Of a stretch of 18,341 bases of DNA, positions 1 through 6,964 are shown piece after piece; the stretch's first letter is position 1; each line of letters begins with the position of its first letter. The notes beneath the pieces are model-generated. The model did not search any database. It was not told the DNA's origin and saw only the letters and a list, made by a program, of their open reading frames with translations. The stretch comes from CAZVJA01 sp964626885 (GTDB lineage Bacteria > Planctomycetota > Planctomycetia > Planctomycetales > Planctomycetaceae), in assembly GCA_964626885.1 (NCBI GenBank), contig CAZVJA010000099.1, positions 1 to 18,341 of the forward strand, read 5' to 3'. A program made the position numbers and the translations under genes.

Positions 1-1
1 A

Positions 2-1081
2 CTCGCCCGCGAGATCGGCGGCAGCCGCGTGCTGCTCGGGACCGACAAAGGAGTCGAGGCGGCGGGGCATGGCGAACGGGGGGTAGCGTCGCTTCGGGCA
101 GCCGGGCTGCACGTTGCCGTCTTCGACGCCGTCACACAAAACCCGACAACTGATGACGTCGACCGGGCTCTCGAAGTCGCGCGGCGGGAAAAGATCGATC
201 TGCTCGTGGGGCTCGGCGGCGGCAGCAGCATGGATTGCGCGAAGGGGGTCAACTTTCTGCTGACCAACGGCGGCCGAATGGAAGACTACTGGGGGGTCGG
301 CAAGGCAACAAAACCGATGCTGCCGATGATCGCCGTCCCCACCACCGCCGGTACGGGGAGCGAGGCGCAGTCATTCGCGTTAATCGCGGATGCAAAGACG
401 CACATGAAGATGGCTTGCGGCGATAAGAAAGCCGCCTGCCGCGTCGCCATTCTCGACCCGCTGCTGACGGTGAGCATGCCGCGGCTCGTGACGTCGGCCA
501 CCGGAATCGACGCTCTGAGCCACGCTCTCGAAACCTACGTGACGAAGCCGCGGAACGTCATTTCACAACTGTTCAGCCGGCGCGCTTGGCGTTTGCTTTC
601 CATCGGGTTTCCGGGAGTAATGACCGAGCCGGAGAACGTCGAAGCGCGCGGCGCGATGCTGGTGGGAGCACATCTGGCGGGAGCGGCCATTGAGAACTCA
701 ATGCTGGGGGCCGCACACGCACTTGCCAATCCGCTGTCGGCGCATTTCAACACCACGCATGGCTTCGCGGTGGGTGTCATGCTGCCGCACGTCATTCGCT
801 ATAACGGAGAAGTGGTCGGTTCGCTGTACGGAAAGCTGGCGGCGGACGTTGGCTTGTGTGATGAGGAAGATCCCCGCGGCGCGGATTTGCTGGCGGATCA
901 TATCGAGTTGTTGCTGACGCGTTGCGGTGCGCCAACCAATCTCCAGAAGTGTGGTATCGATGCGGCTCTCGTTCCGAAGCTGGCGGAGGAGGCGGCCGCC
1001 CAATGGACCGGCCAATTCAACCCGCGTCCGGTCAACGCCCAGTCTCTGCGGGAGTTGTACGAATGCGCGCTGGCATCCTGA
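2..1081 (+). CDS. Iron-dependent (group III) alcohol dehydrogenase, 5'-truncated by the window edge
   Basis: This encodes a metal-dependent NAD(P) dehydrogenase of the Fe-ADH family, which interconverts alcohols and aldehydes or ketones in the cytoplasm. The frame is open to the first bases: the residues before the GTG at 29 read LAREIGGSRVLLGTDKG, which matches the N-terminal nucleotide-binding region of the family, so the true start lies outside the window. Family marks visible are the GLGGGSSMDCAKG nucleotide loop, the IAVPTTAGTGSEA motif, and the likely metal ligands in TGIDALSHALETY (Asp and His), in GAAHALANPLSAH (His) and in NTTHGFAVG (His). The C-terminal all-helical domain is complete. 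The substrate cannot be told from sequence. The last 19 bases overlap the start of the downstream lipoprotein gene, which suggests translational coupling. It is a different subfamily from the second Fe-ADH at 13595-14872. Confidence 0.88.
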   Translation, partial: LAREIGGSRVLLGTDKGVEAAGHGERGVASLRAAGLHVAVFDAVTQNPTTDDVDRALEVARREKIDLLVGLGGGSSMDCAKGVNFLLTNGGRMEDYWGVGKATKPMLPMIAVPTTAGTGSEAQSFALIADAKTHMKMACGDKKAACRVAILDPLLTVSMPRLVTSATGIDALSHALETYVTKPRNVISQLFSRRAWRLLSIGFPGVMTEPENVEARGAMLVGAHLAGAAIENSMLGAAHALANPLSAHFNTTHGFAVGVMLPHVIRYNGEVVGSLYGKLAADVGLCDEEDPRGADLLADHIELLLTRCGAPTNLQKCGIDAALVPKLAEEAAAQWTGQFNPRPVNAQSLRELYECALAS

Positions 1082-2433
1082 AACTGCTTTTCGCACCGGG
1101 CTTGATGTTGCTCGCATCGGCGGTCGGTGGCTGCGGCGGTGCCCCATCGGAACCATTCAGACTGGTTGAGGCCGCGGAGTCAGGCACGGGAGCGTCCAGC
1201 GCCTCCCAAACCGCGAATCCGGCTCCTACATCCGAACAATCAAAAGGAACTGTCCAAAAAGACTCCGAGCCCATCGTAAAGCCCGCACCAGCGACGGGAA
1301 TTCCGTCCAACGAACTACCAAGGGTCGAGAACCTTTCGCCTCCGGATCCCACCAGCTGGGCAACGTTCCGTAACGGCAACCAGCAGCTGGGAATCGCAGG
1401 CAGCACGCTCCCCGATCAGCCGGAGTTGCTTTGGGATTATCCTGCTCCGGATGGAATGGTGGCTGCGGCGGCGATTGTGGGAGAGCAGGTTTACGTCGGC
1501 ATCTTGCACGGCGATCTGCTGTGCCTTGATCGAAAGACCGGCAAGCTTCTCTGGAAATACCGCTCCATAGACGATCCCGACCCGGAGAAATTTTCTCCCG
1601 GCTTCAAGGCCTCTCCGACCGTCACAGCCGACATGGTGTACATTGGCGATGAAGAAGGCATGCTGCATGCCGTTGACCGCGCCACTGGAAAACGAAAATG
1701 GCAGTTCTCGACCGGCGCGGAGATCGCCGGCTCAGTCGCGGTCGTGGGAGAAAAGCTGATCTTCGGCTCGCATGACAGTTATTTGTATTGTCTGCACGTG
1801 AAGGATGGCGCGCTCGACTGGAAGTTCCAGACGATGGATCGCGTGAACTGCTCGCCGGCCATTTCAGGCAAGTATACCTTTGTTGCCGGCTGCGATACGC
1901 GGCTGCGCGTCATCGACATCGAAGCCGGTCAGCAGACGCACATGATTCCGCTGGGGGAAGGAGCGTATCTCATCGCCTCGCCCGCCGTGATCGACAACAT
2001 CCTTTACGTCGGCACGCACGACAGCCGCGTCGTCGCGGTCGATTGGCAGAAGGGAGAGATTGTCTGGACGTACAAAGACCCGAAGCGGGAGCAGCCGTAT
2101 CATTCCTCAGCAGCTGTAACCGACAAGTTCGTGATCGTCGGAGGGCAGGATAAGCAGCTGCACTGCATCAATCGAACGCAAGGGACTCGCGTCTGGGTCT
2201 TCGCGGCACGCGGACAGATCAACAGTTCGCCGGTCGTTGTGGGAGACCGAGTCTTTTTCGGCTCAGTGGATGGAAACATTTACGCCGTCGGGCTCGAGGA
2301 CGGCAAAGAACGGTGGAAATACAACGCCGGAAAAGACGTCACGGCTGCTCCGGCCGTGGGTGAAGGTTGCCTCGTCATCGGGACGGAGGACAGTAAAGGA
2401 CGGATTTACTGCTTCGGCACCAAAGAAAAGTAA
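1063..2433 (+). CDS. PQQ-repeat beta-propeller lipoprotein (BamB-like)
   Basis: The product is a 456-residue exported lipoprotein with a beta-propeller built of PQQ-type repeats. The start ATG at 1063 was chosen over longer in-frame starts because it gives a classic signal peptide: MRAGILKLL, a hydrophobic stretch, then SAVGGC with Cys24 as the likely lipidated residue. Residues 25 to about 95 are a Ser/Pro/Thr/Ala-rich linker. From WATFRNG at residue 99 onward about eight repeats follow, each of the form (S/A)SPxVxxxxVYxG...LxxxDxxTGxxxWxxx. This fits an eight-bladed propeller like BamB and the many planctomycete PQQ-like proteins. I see no catalytic residues of quinoprotein dehydrogenases, so a binding or scaffold role is more likely than catalysis. 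It overlaps the preceding dehydrogenase by 19 bases. The 173 bases after it hold no clear terminator. Confidence 0.88.
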   Translation: MRAGILKLLFAPGLMLLASAVGGCGGAPSEPFRLVEAAESGTGASSASQTANPAPTSEQSKGTVQKDSEPIVKPAPATGIPSNELPRVENLSPPDPTSWATFRNGNQQLGIAGSTLPDQPELLWDYPAPDGMVAAAAIVGEQVYVGILHGDLLCLDRKTGKLLWKYRSIDDPDPEKFSPGFKASPTVTADMVYIGDEEGMLHAVDRATGKRKWQFSTGAEIAGSVAVVGEKLIFGSHDSYLYCLHVKDGALDWKFQTMDRVNCSPAISGKYTFVAGCDTRLRVIDIEAGQQTHMIPLGEGAYLIASPAVIDNILYVGTHDSRVVAVDWQKGEIVWTYKDPKREQPYHSSAAVTDKFVIVGGQDKQLHCINRTQGTRVWVFAARGQINSSPVVVGDRVFFGSVDGNIYAVGLEDGKERWKYNAGKDVTAAPAVGEGCLVIGTEDSKGRIYCFGTKEK

Positions 2434-2606
2434 TATGAATTCCTTGTGTCCATTTCCTGTGGTTTCAGTATGGGGTGCAATGGTTCGCGGCATCCGTTAG
2501 GCTGAACAGAGAATAGACCGGACGACGATCGGTCCAAAATCCCGTGGCTGAAGAGTCTAAGCCGGGTCGAGCCTCATGAATCTCGTCTCCGGCAAGTGAA
2601 TGGCTT

Positions 2607-3917
2607 ATGTCGACCGACACCACAACCGCAACTGAAGTCGGTAGTTATTTCATTTCGAATTACCCGCCATTTTCTCAATGGCAGAGGGAGTTCGTGCCGG
2701 ACGTCCTTTCCGCGCTTGCCCATCCGCCTGAACGCGAGGCTCTGTTGGGGCTGTATGTTCACATTCCATTTTGCCGCAAACGCTGCAAATTCTGTTACTT
2801 TCGCGTGTACACACAGCAGAACGCCGTGGTCATTGAGAATTACGTCCAGTCGCTGGTGCGCGAATTTGAAATGCTCAGCCGGCAGCAGGGAGTTGCTGGG
2901 CGAAAGCTACACTTCGCCTACTTCGGCGGCGGCACGCCGTCGTACCTTAGCTCGAAGCAATTGCTCTCGCTCCGAGATCGGCTGACCGAGTATCTGAAAT
3001 GGGATTCCGCCGAGGAAGTCACCTTCGAATGCGAGCCGGGAACGCTCAGCCTGGAAAAGGTGAAGACACTTAAGGAAATCGGCGTGACGCGGGTCTCGCT
3101 GGGGGTTGAGAACTTTAATGACAAGATTCTCGAAGAGAACGGCCGGGCACATCTTTCGCCTGAGATCGAACAGGCGTACTCCTGGCTGCAGCAGGTGGGC
3201 TTTCCGCAAATCAACATTGACCTGATCGCCGGCATGATCGGCGAGACCGATGAAAACTGGGACCGCTGCCTCGACCGTGCCATCGAGATGGACCCCGACA
3301 ACATCACGATCTATCAGATGGAACTCCCCCACAACACGATCATTTCGCGCGAAATGAAGGACATGGGAATTTCCGCCCCGGTCGCGGACTGGCCCACCAA
3401 GCGGCGCTGGATGAACCATGCCATCGACCGTCTGTTGGTTGCTGGTTATCAGATCTCGAGCGGCAACGAGTTGGTGAAGAGTCTCGATACCGACCGCTTC
3501 GTCTATCGCGACAGCGTCTGGCGCGGCTGTGACCTGCTGGGGTCGGGTGTGTCGTCCTTCGGGCATTTTCAGGGGGTGCATTACCAGAACCTCGACCAGT
3601 TGGAAGAGTACGTCACAACGGTCGAAGGAGGGTGCCTGCCGATCAACCGCGCACTCAAACCGACCGCGCATCAGCTCCTCATTCGAGAGTTGGTCCTGCT
3701 GATGAAGGAAGGGCACATTTCCGCGAAACGATTTCGCGATAAGTACGGTGTCAACATTCTCGAAGAGTTCGCGGATCCATTCCGTAATCAGCAGGGGGCG
3801 GGTTACCTGCGGATCGAAGGGGACGACGTGGTCCTGACGCGGCGTGGTTTGCTGCAGGTTGACAGCCTCTTGCCTGAATATTTTGAATCGGAACATCGTG
3901 CCGTTCGCTACACCTAA
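2607..3917 (+). CDS. HemN/HemW-like radical SAM enzyme (coproporphyrinogen III oxidase family)
   Basis: This 436-residue cytoplasmic radical SAM protein has the cluster motif HIPFCRKRCKFCYF, with Cys56, Cys60 and Cys63 binding a 4Fe-4S cluster. The SAM-binding YFGGGTPS motif lies at residues 106-112. A HemN-type C-terminal region runs from about residue 350 (TAHQLLIRELVLLMKEGHIS through LTRRGLLQVDSLLPEYF). The family includes oxygen-independent coproporphyrinogen oxidase HemN, the heme chaperone HemW, heme-degrading ChuW/HutW and the class C radical SAM methyltransferases. The motif here ends CKFCYF rather than the CxYCxF of housekeeping HemW, and the gene heads a cluster of acyl/aryl genes. 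I therefore treat its reaction as unknown. The ATG at 2607 has only a weak upstream ribosome site. The gene is 54 bases upstream of the UbiC-like gene on the same strand and is probably cotranscribed with it. Confidence 0.82.
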   Translation: MSTDTTTATEVGSYFISNYPPFSQWQREFVPDVLSALAHPPEREALLGLYVHIPFCRKRCKFCYFRVYTQQNAVVIENYVQSLVREFEMLSRQQGVAGRKLHFAYFGGGTPSYLSSKQLLSLRDRLTEYLKWDSAEEVTFECEPGTLSLEKVKTLKEIGVTRVSLGVENFNDKILEENGRAHLSPEIEQAYSWLQQVGFPQINIDLIAGMIGETDENWDRCLDRAIEMDPDNITIYQMELPHNTIISREMKDMGISAPVADWPTKRRWMNHAIDRLLVAGYQISSGNELVKSLDTDRFVYRDSVWRGCDLLGSGVSSFGHFQGVHYQNLDQLEEYVTTVEGGCLPINRALKPTAHQLLIRELVLLMKEGHISAKRFRDKYGVNILEEFADPFRNQQGAGYLRIEGDDVVLTRRGLLQVDSLLPEYFESEHRAVRYT

Positions 3918-3971
3918 AGTGAACGGACGCTCGTCGAACCTCCCCAGGAAATACCCCCGGATCTCTGCCTC

Positions 3972-4520
3972 GTGAATCCGCAAGACGAACTCAAAGCACT
4001 AACCTCGCTGTTTCCCGGCGACGAGCCGCTCATCGAGGATGCCGAACACGTACCACAGGCGCTGGTCCCCGAGCCGTATCGGAAATTGCTCGCGCATGAT
4101 CATCACATGACGGTCGCGATGGAAGAGTACTACGGCTGCCCGGTCGACGTGCGGATCATCGCTCGTCGCGAGGATGGAGACATCTACAGTCGCAGGATTG
4201 TGCTGGTCAAAAGCGGCACCGACGAGGTCGTGCAGTTTGGCCTCGTGCGATTCGACCTGCGTTACGTGACTCCGGCTGTGCGGGAGGAAATTCTCAAAGG
4301 CGACACTCCGCTCGGGCGCGTGCTCATCAACCACAACGTGCTCCGGCACATCGATCTCGGTGCACTGCTGCAAATCACGGCCGGGCCGGGCCTCGCCCGC
4401 GATCTGCACATGCAGGTTGGCGGGGTCACCTACGGCCGGCTGGCGACCATCTTTTGTAACCGCAAGCCGGCGGTTGATCTGCTCGAAATTCCCGCTCCGC
4501 TCGACAGGACGTCCTCATGA
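3972..4520 (+). CDS. Chorismate-lyase-like (UbiC fold) protein
   Basis: The 182-residue product can be aligned by eye to chorismate pyruvate-lyase UbiC, which splits chorismate into 4-hydroxybenzoate and pyruvate. Matching elements are the YSRRIVLV strand, with Arg74 in the place of the UbiC active-site Arg, the TPLGRVLI motif at residues 112-119 (UbiC has TPLGRYLF), and the C-terminal RKPAVDLLEIPAPL, where Glu172 matches the UbiC catalytic Glu in its TELFLPASPL segment. The N-terminal 40 residues do not resemble UbiC. The GTG start at 3972 is the most upstream reasonable start; an internal ATG would cut into the fold. The stop overlaps the thioesterase start as ATGA, so the two are probably translated together. 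Planctomycetes generally use menaquinone, so a role outside ubiquinone synthesis is likely. A distant family member with another ligand is possible. Confidence 0.62.
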   Translation: MNPQDELKALTSLFPGDEPLIEDAEHVPQALVPEPYRKLLAHDHHMTVAMEEYYGCPVDVRIIARREDGDIYSRRIVLVKSGTDEVVQFGLVRFDLRYVTPAVREEILKGDTPLGRVLINHNVLRHIDLGALLQITAGPGLARDLHMQVGGVTYGRLATIFCNRKPAVDLLEIPAPLDRTSS

Positions 4521-4960
4521 CCGCTCCCAACTTCCGCACGACCTGCCGCGTGGAATTCAGCGACACTGACATGGCGGGGATCGTCCATTTCTCCAACTTT
4601 TTCCGCTACATGGAGCAGGCCGAATCAGAGTATTTCCGCTCGTTCAGCCATACTCTGGCGAAACGAAGTCCCGACGGCACGGCGGTGGGTTGGCCCCGCG
4701 TCTCCGCGTCCTGCTCGTTTAAGGCCCCGGCTTACTACGAGGACGTGCTCGATATCGACATCACGATCCAGCGCCGCGGTTTGAAGTCACTGACACTGCA
4801 GTTTGAATTCCGCCGCGGCGAGACGTTGATCGCCACAGGACAGGTAAAGACCGCCTATTGTCTGTTTCGACCGGGAGAGCCGATCCAGTCGCTGGAGATC
4901 CCGAAGTCGTACGACGAAATGCTGGGAAGCGCCGAGGGACTCACCGCCGATGACCGCTGA
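4517..4960 (+). CDS. Hotdog-fold acyl-CoA thioesterase (YbgC/4HBT family)
   Basis: This 147-residue cytoplasmic hotdog protein of usual family length hydrolyses an acyl- or aryl-CoA (or ACP) thioester. The signature is FSDTDMAGIVHFSNFFRYME at residues 14-33. Asp18, just before MAGIV, sits where 4-hydroxybenzoyl-CoA thioesterase and YbgC carry their catalytic Asp. The rest follows the family pattern: a core helix, then a strand-rich second half with VLDIDITIQRRGLKSLTLQF. The ATG lies in the ATGA overlap with the preceding chorismate-lyase-like gene, and its 3' end overlaps the ABC ATPase gene by 11 bases. It is therefore embedded in a coupled unit. The pairing with a UbiC-like gene makes an aromatic (hydroxybenzoyl) thioester one reasonable substrate, and the pairing with a YbbAP-like transporter makes a long-chain acyl thioester another. 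Sequence alone cannot decide. Confidence 0.85.
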   Translation: MTAPNFRTTCRVEFSDTDMAGIVHFSNFFRYMEQAESEYFRSFSHTLAKRSPDGTAVGWPRVSASCSFKAPAYYEDVLDIDITIQRRGLKSLTLQFEFRRGETLIATGQVKTAYCLFRPGEPIQSLEIPKSYDEMLGSAEGLTADDR

Positions 4961-5633
4961 AAACGAAGCTCTGATCGTTCGCGGGGTGACGAAGCAATTC
5001 GCCACGGCCGCCGGTAGTCTACCGATTTTGTGCGGTGTCGATCTCAAAATGCAGCGCGGTGAGGCTGTGGCAATCACCGGACCTTCCGGCTCGGGAAAAA
5101 GCACGCTGTTGTACATTCTGGGGACGCTTGATCGACCAACATCGGGCGACGTCCGTTTGCTGGGTCAAAATCCCTTTTCAACAAACGCGGCTGAATTAGC
5201 TCGCTTCCGGCGGGAACATGTCGGATTTGTGTTCCAGGATCACCATCTGCTGCCGCAATGCAATGTATTGGAAAACGTGCTGATTCCGACACTGGCCGGT
5301 ACGGGGGCCGGTGTCGAGGAAGAGAAGCACGCCCGCGCTCTTCTGGAACGTGTCGGCTTGGCCGATCGCCTTAACCATCGACCGGCACAGCTTTCGGGAG
5401 GGGAACGCCAGCGGGTGGCGCTCTGTCGGGCGCTCATCAACAAGCCGGCACTGCTGCTCGCGGATGAGCCGACCGGAAATCTCGATCACGACACTGCCGC
5501 TTCGATCGGAACACTACTGCTGGAATTGAACCAAGAGCAACAGGCAATGTTGATCTGCGTGACTCACAGCACGGAGTTGGCGGCCAGGTTTGCTCGGCAC
5601 ATGAAGCTGCGCGACGGAAAGCTCGTCGAATGA
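4950..5633 (+). CDS. ABC transporter ATP-binding protein, LolD/MacB/YbbA type
   Basis: The product is a 227-residue ATPase that drives a membrane-bound FtsX-type permease, encoded next door. Motifs in order are Walker A GPSGSGKS at 44-51, the Q-loop VFQDHHLLP around Gln96, signature LSGGERQRVA from 148, Walker B ALLLADEPTGNLD from 167, and the switch His206 in VTHSTEL. The LLADEPTGNLD string and the total length are typical of the LolD/MacB/YbbA/FtsE group, whose members power mechanotransmission or substrate extraction from the inner membrane rather than classic import. The ATG at 4950 overlaps the thioesterase stop by 11 bases. The permease begins 16 bases after its stop. The gene is intact. 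Confidence 0.92.
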   Translation: MTAENEALIVRGVTKQFATAAGSLPILCGVDLKMQRGEAVAITGPSGSGKSTLLYILGTLDRPTSGDVRLLGQNPFSTNAAELARFRREHVGFVFQDHHLLPQCNVLENVLIPTLAGTGAGVEEEKHARALLERVGLADRLNHRPAQLSGGERQRVALCRALINKPALLLADEPTGNLDHDTAASIGTLLLELNQEQQAMLICVTHSTELAARFARHMKLRDGKLVE

Positions 5634-5649
5634 TTCAGGGTTCCAACGG

Positions 5650-6809
5650 ATGAGCCTGTTCCACCTGTTGATCGAAAGCCTCCGCCACTATTGGCGCACG
5701 ACGCTGGCCGTGCTGCTGGGGGTAATGACTGCCACCGCGGTTGTCGGGGGAGCTTTGGTCGTCGGAGACTCCGTCCGCGGCAGCCTGCGACAGATGACGC
5801 TCGATCGGCTCCGCCGGATCGATTACGCCCTGACAAGTCGGCGGTATTTTCGCGAACGACTAGCCGACGATTGGCTGGCCAGGAATCCTGACTTCACCAA
5901 GCAATATATGGTTGCGCCCGCGCTGGTATTGACCGGTGGCCTGGAACTTTCGAGCAACAGCACAACCAAACGCGTCGGCCGCGTGCAGGTGTACGGCATC
6001 GACGACCGATTCTGGAACCTGACGAACCACGGCGGTTTGTCGTTGCCGAAAGGGCGCGAGATCCTGCTCAATGCGCGCGTCGCGGCGCAACTCGGTTTGG
6101 GAGGTTCGACCGGCACAACCCAAGTCAGCGGTCAGACGGTCACCCTGACGATCGAGATTCCGGCCGAAATTCCGCGAGACATGCTCCTCGGAGAGCGTGA
6201 CGCACCCGCCCGCCCGATCGAATTCACCGTGAAAGATGTGATTGACGAGCGCCTCGGCGTCGGGCGGTTCGATTTGAATCCTAGCCAGCAACTTCCACTG
6301 GTTGCGTTCGTGTCGCTACGCACCTTGCAGGACAGCCTTGGGCTTTCTGAAGCTGAACCCTCACGGCGGAATCCAGAGGGGCGTCCTGCCCGTGTCAACA
6401 GTTTGTTTCTCAGCGACAATGATTCACCAAGCAATCCGGAAGCTGTCTATGAAACGCACCCGTGGTCCGACAGCGCATCTGCTGCTGAAAACGTTACACG
6501 TCAATTCTCCGAAACCCTGGCGCGCAGCGTGGCACTTCACGATATCGACCTCCGGCTGCGCAAGTACCCCGAGCGCGGCTACTTTTCGCTGGAGAGTGAT
6601 CGGCAGATTCTAGAAGAGTCGCTGGCAAAGGTTGCAGAGCAAACGGCCGACTCGCTCCGATTGAAAACATCGCCCGTGCTCGTCTATCTCGCGAACGAAG
6701 TCGTCAACGCGAAGGACAAATCTCGCTTTTCGATGTATTCCGTCATCGCCGGTGTCGATTTCGCCGAGCTGAACACCCCGCCCTTCGGTCCATTCGGAGC
6801 AGCCCCGCT
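5650..6809 (+). CDS. FtsX/YbbP-type ABC transporter permease, N-terminal part (gene interrupted by an assembly gap)
   Basis: This is the first 386 residues of a permease that pairs with the ATPase just upstream. Residues about 16-38 (TTLAVLLGVMTATAVVGGAL) form the first membrane helix. It is followed by SVRGSL and a long extracytoplasmic domain, the arrangement of MacB/LolC/YbbP proteins. The reading frame runs into 100 Ns and continues after them, in a different nominal frame, at 6912-9389. The last 55 bases before the Ns are repeated exactly after them. If one copy and the Ns are removed (155 bases), the two parts join in one frame as ...FGAAP-L-PNPEPADANV..., giving one 1194-residue protein. 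The gene should be read as one intact permease; any stop or truncation at this point is an artefact. Confidence 0.87.
6755..6809. repeat. First copy of a 55-base exact direct repeat at the gap edge
   Basis: These 55 bases, which encode the tail of DFAELNTPPFGPFGAAP, are identical to 6910-6964 on the other side of the N run. A perfect overlap of fixed length abutting a run of exactly 100 Ns is what results when two contigs sharing a k-mer-length end overlap are scaffolded without being merged. It is not a biological duplication. Confidence 0.95.
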
Positions 6810-6909
6810 NNNNNNNNNNNNNNNNNNNNNNNNNNNNNNNNNNNNNNNNNNNNNNNNNNNNNNNNNNNNNNNNNNNNNNNNNNNNNNNNNNNNNNNNNNN
6901 NNNNNNNNN
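6810..6909. other. Assembly gap of 100 Ns, probably spurious
   Basis: One hundred Ns, the conventional placeholder length for a gap of unknown size. Because the contig ends on both sides are the same 55 bases, the real gap is most likely minus 55 bases, meaning that no sequence is missing. Frame arithmetic supports this: 100 plus 55 is 155 bases, and deleting them restores the permease reading frame exactly. Confidence 0.95.
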
Positions 6910-6964
6910 TCGATTTCGCCGAGCTGAACACCCCGCCCTTCGGTCCATTCGGAGCAGCCCCGCT
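6910..6964. repeat. Second copy of the 55-base exact direct repeat at the gap edge
   Basis: Identical to 6755-6809. Read in the downstream frame (first full codon at 6912) it again encodes DFAELNTPPFGPFGAAP, so the same protein segment is present twice in the raw sequence but should occur once. Confidence 0.95.

Noticed and set aside
2..1081. Treating the two Fe-dependent dehydrogenases (2-1081 and 13595-14872) as a recent duplication
   Set aside because: They share only family motifs; the second has the long ADHFE1-specific inserts and the first does not, so they belong to different subfamilies.
2516..2534. GACCG / CGGTC stem in the spacer before the radical SAM gene
   Set aside because: Only five base pairs with a nine-base loop and no T-run; too weak to call a terminator or operator.
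2907..3983. 358-residue minus-strand open frame antisense to the radical SAM gene
   Set aside because: It mirrors codon positions of the plus-strand gene, shows no recognisable domain and is rich in shadow-type residues; the plus frame has clear Cys and Gly motifs.
6755..6964. Direct repeat read as a biological duplication or a transposon target site
   Set aside because: The copies are perfect, abut exactly 100 Ns and collapsing them restores the gene frame, so contig overlap explains them fully.
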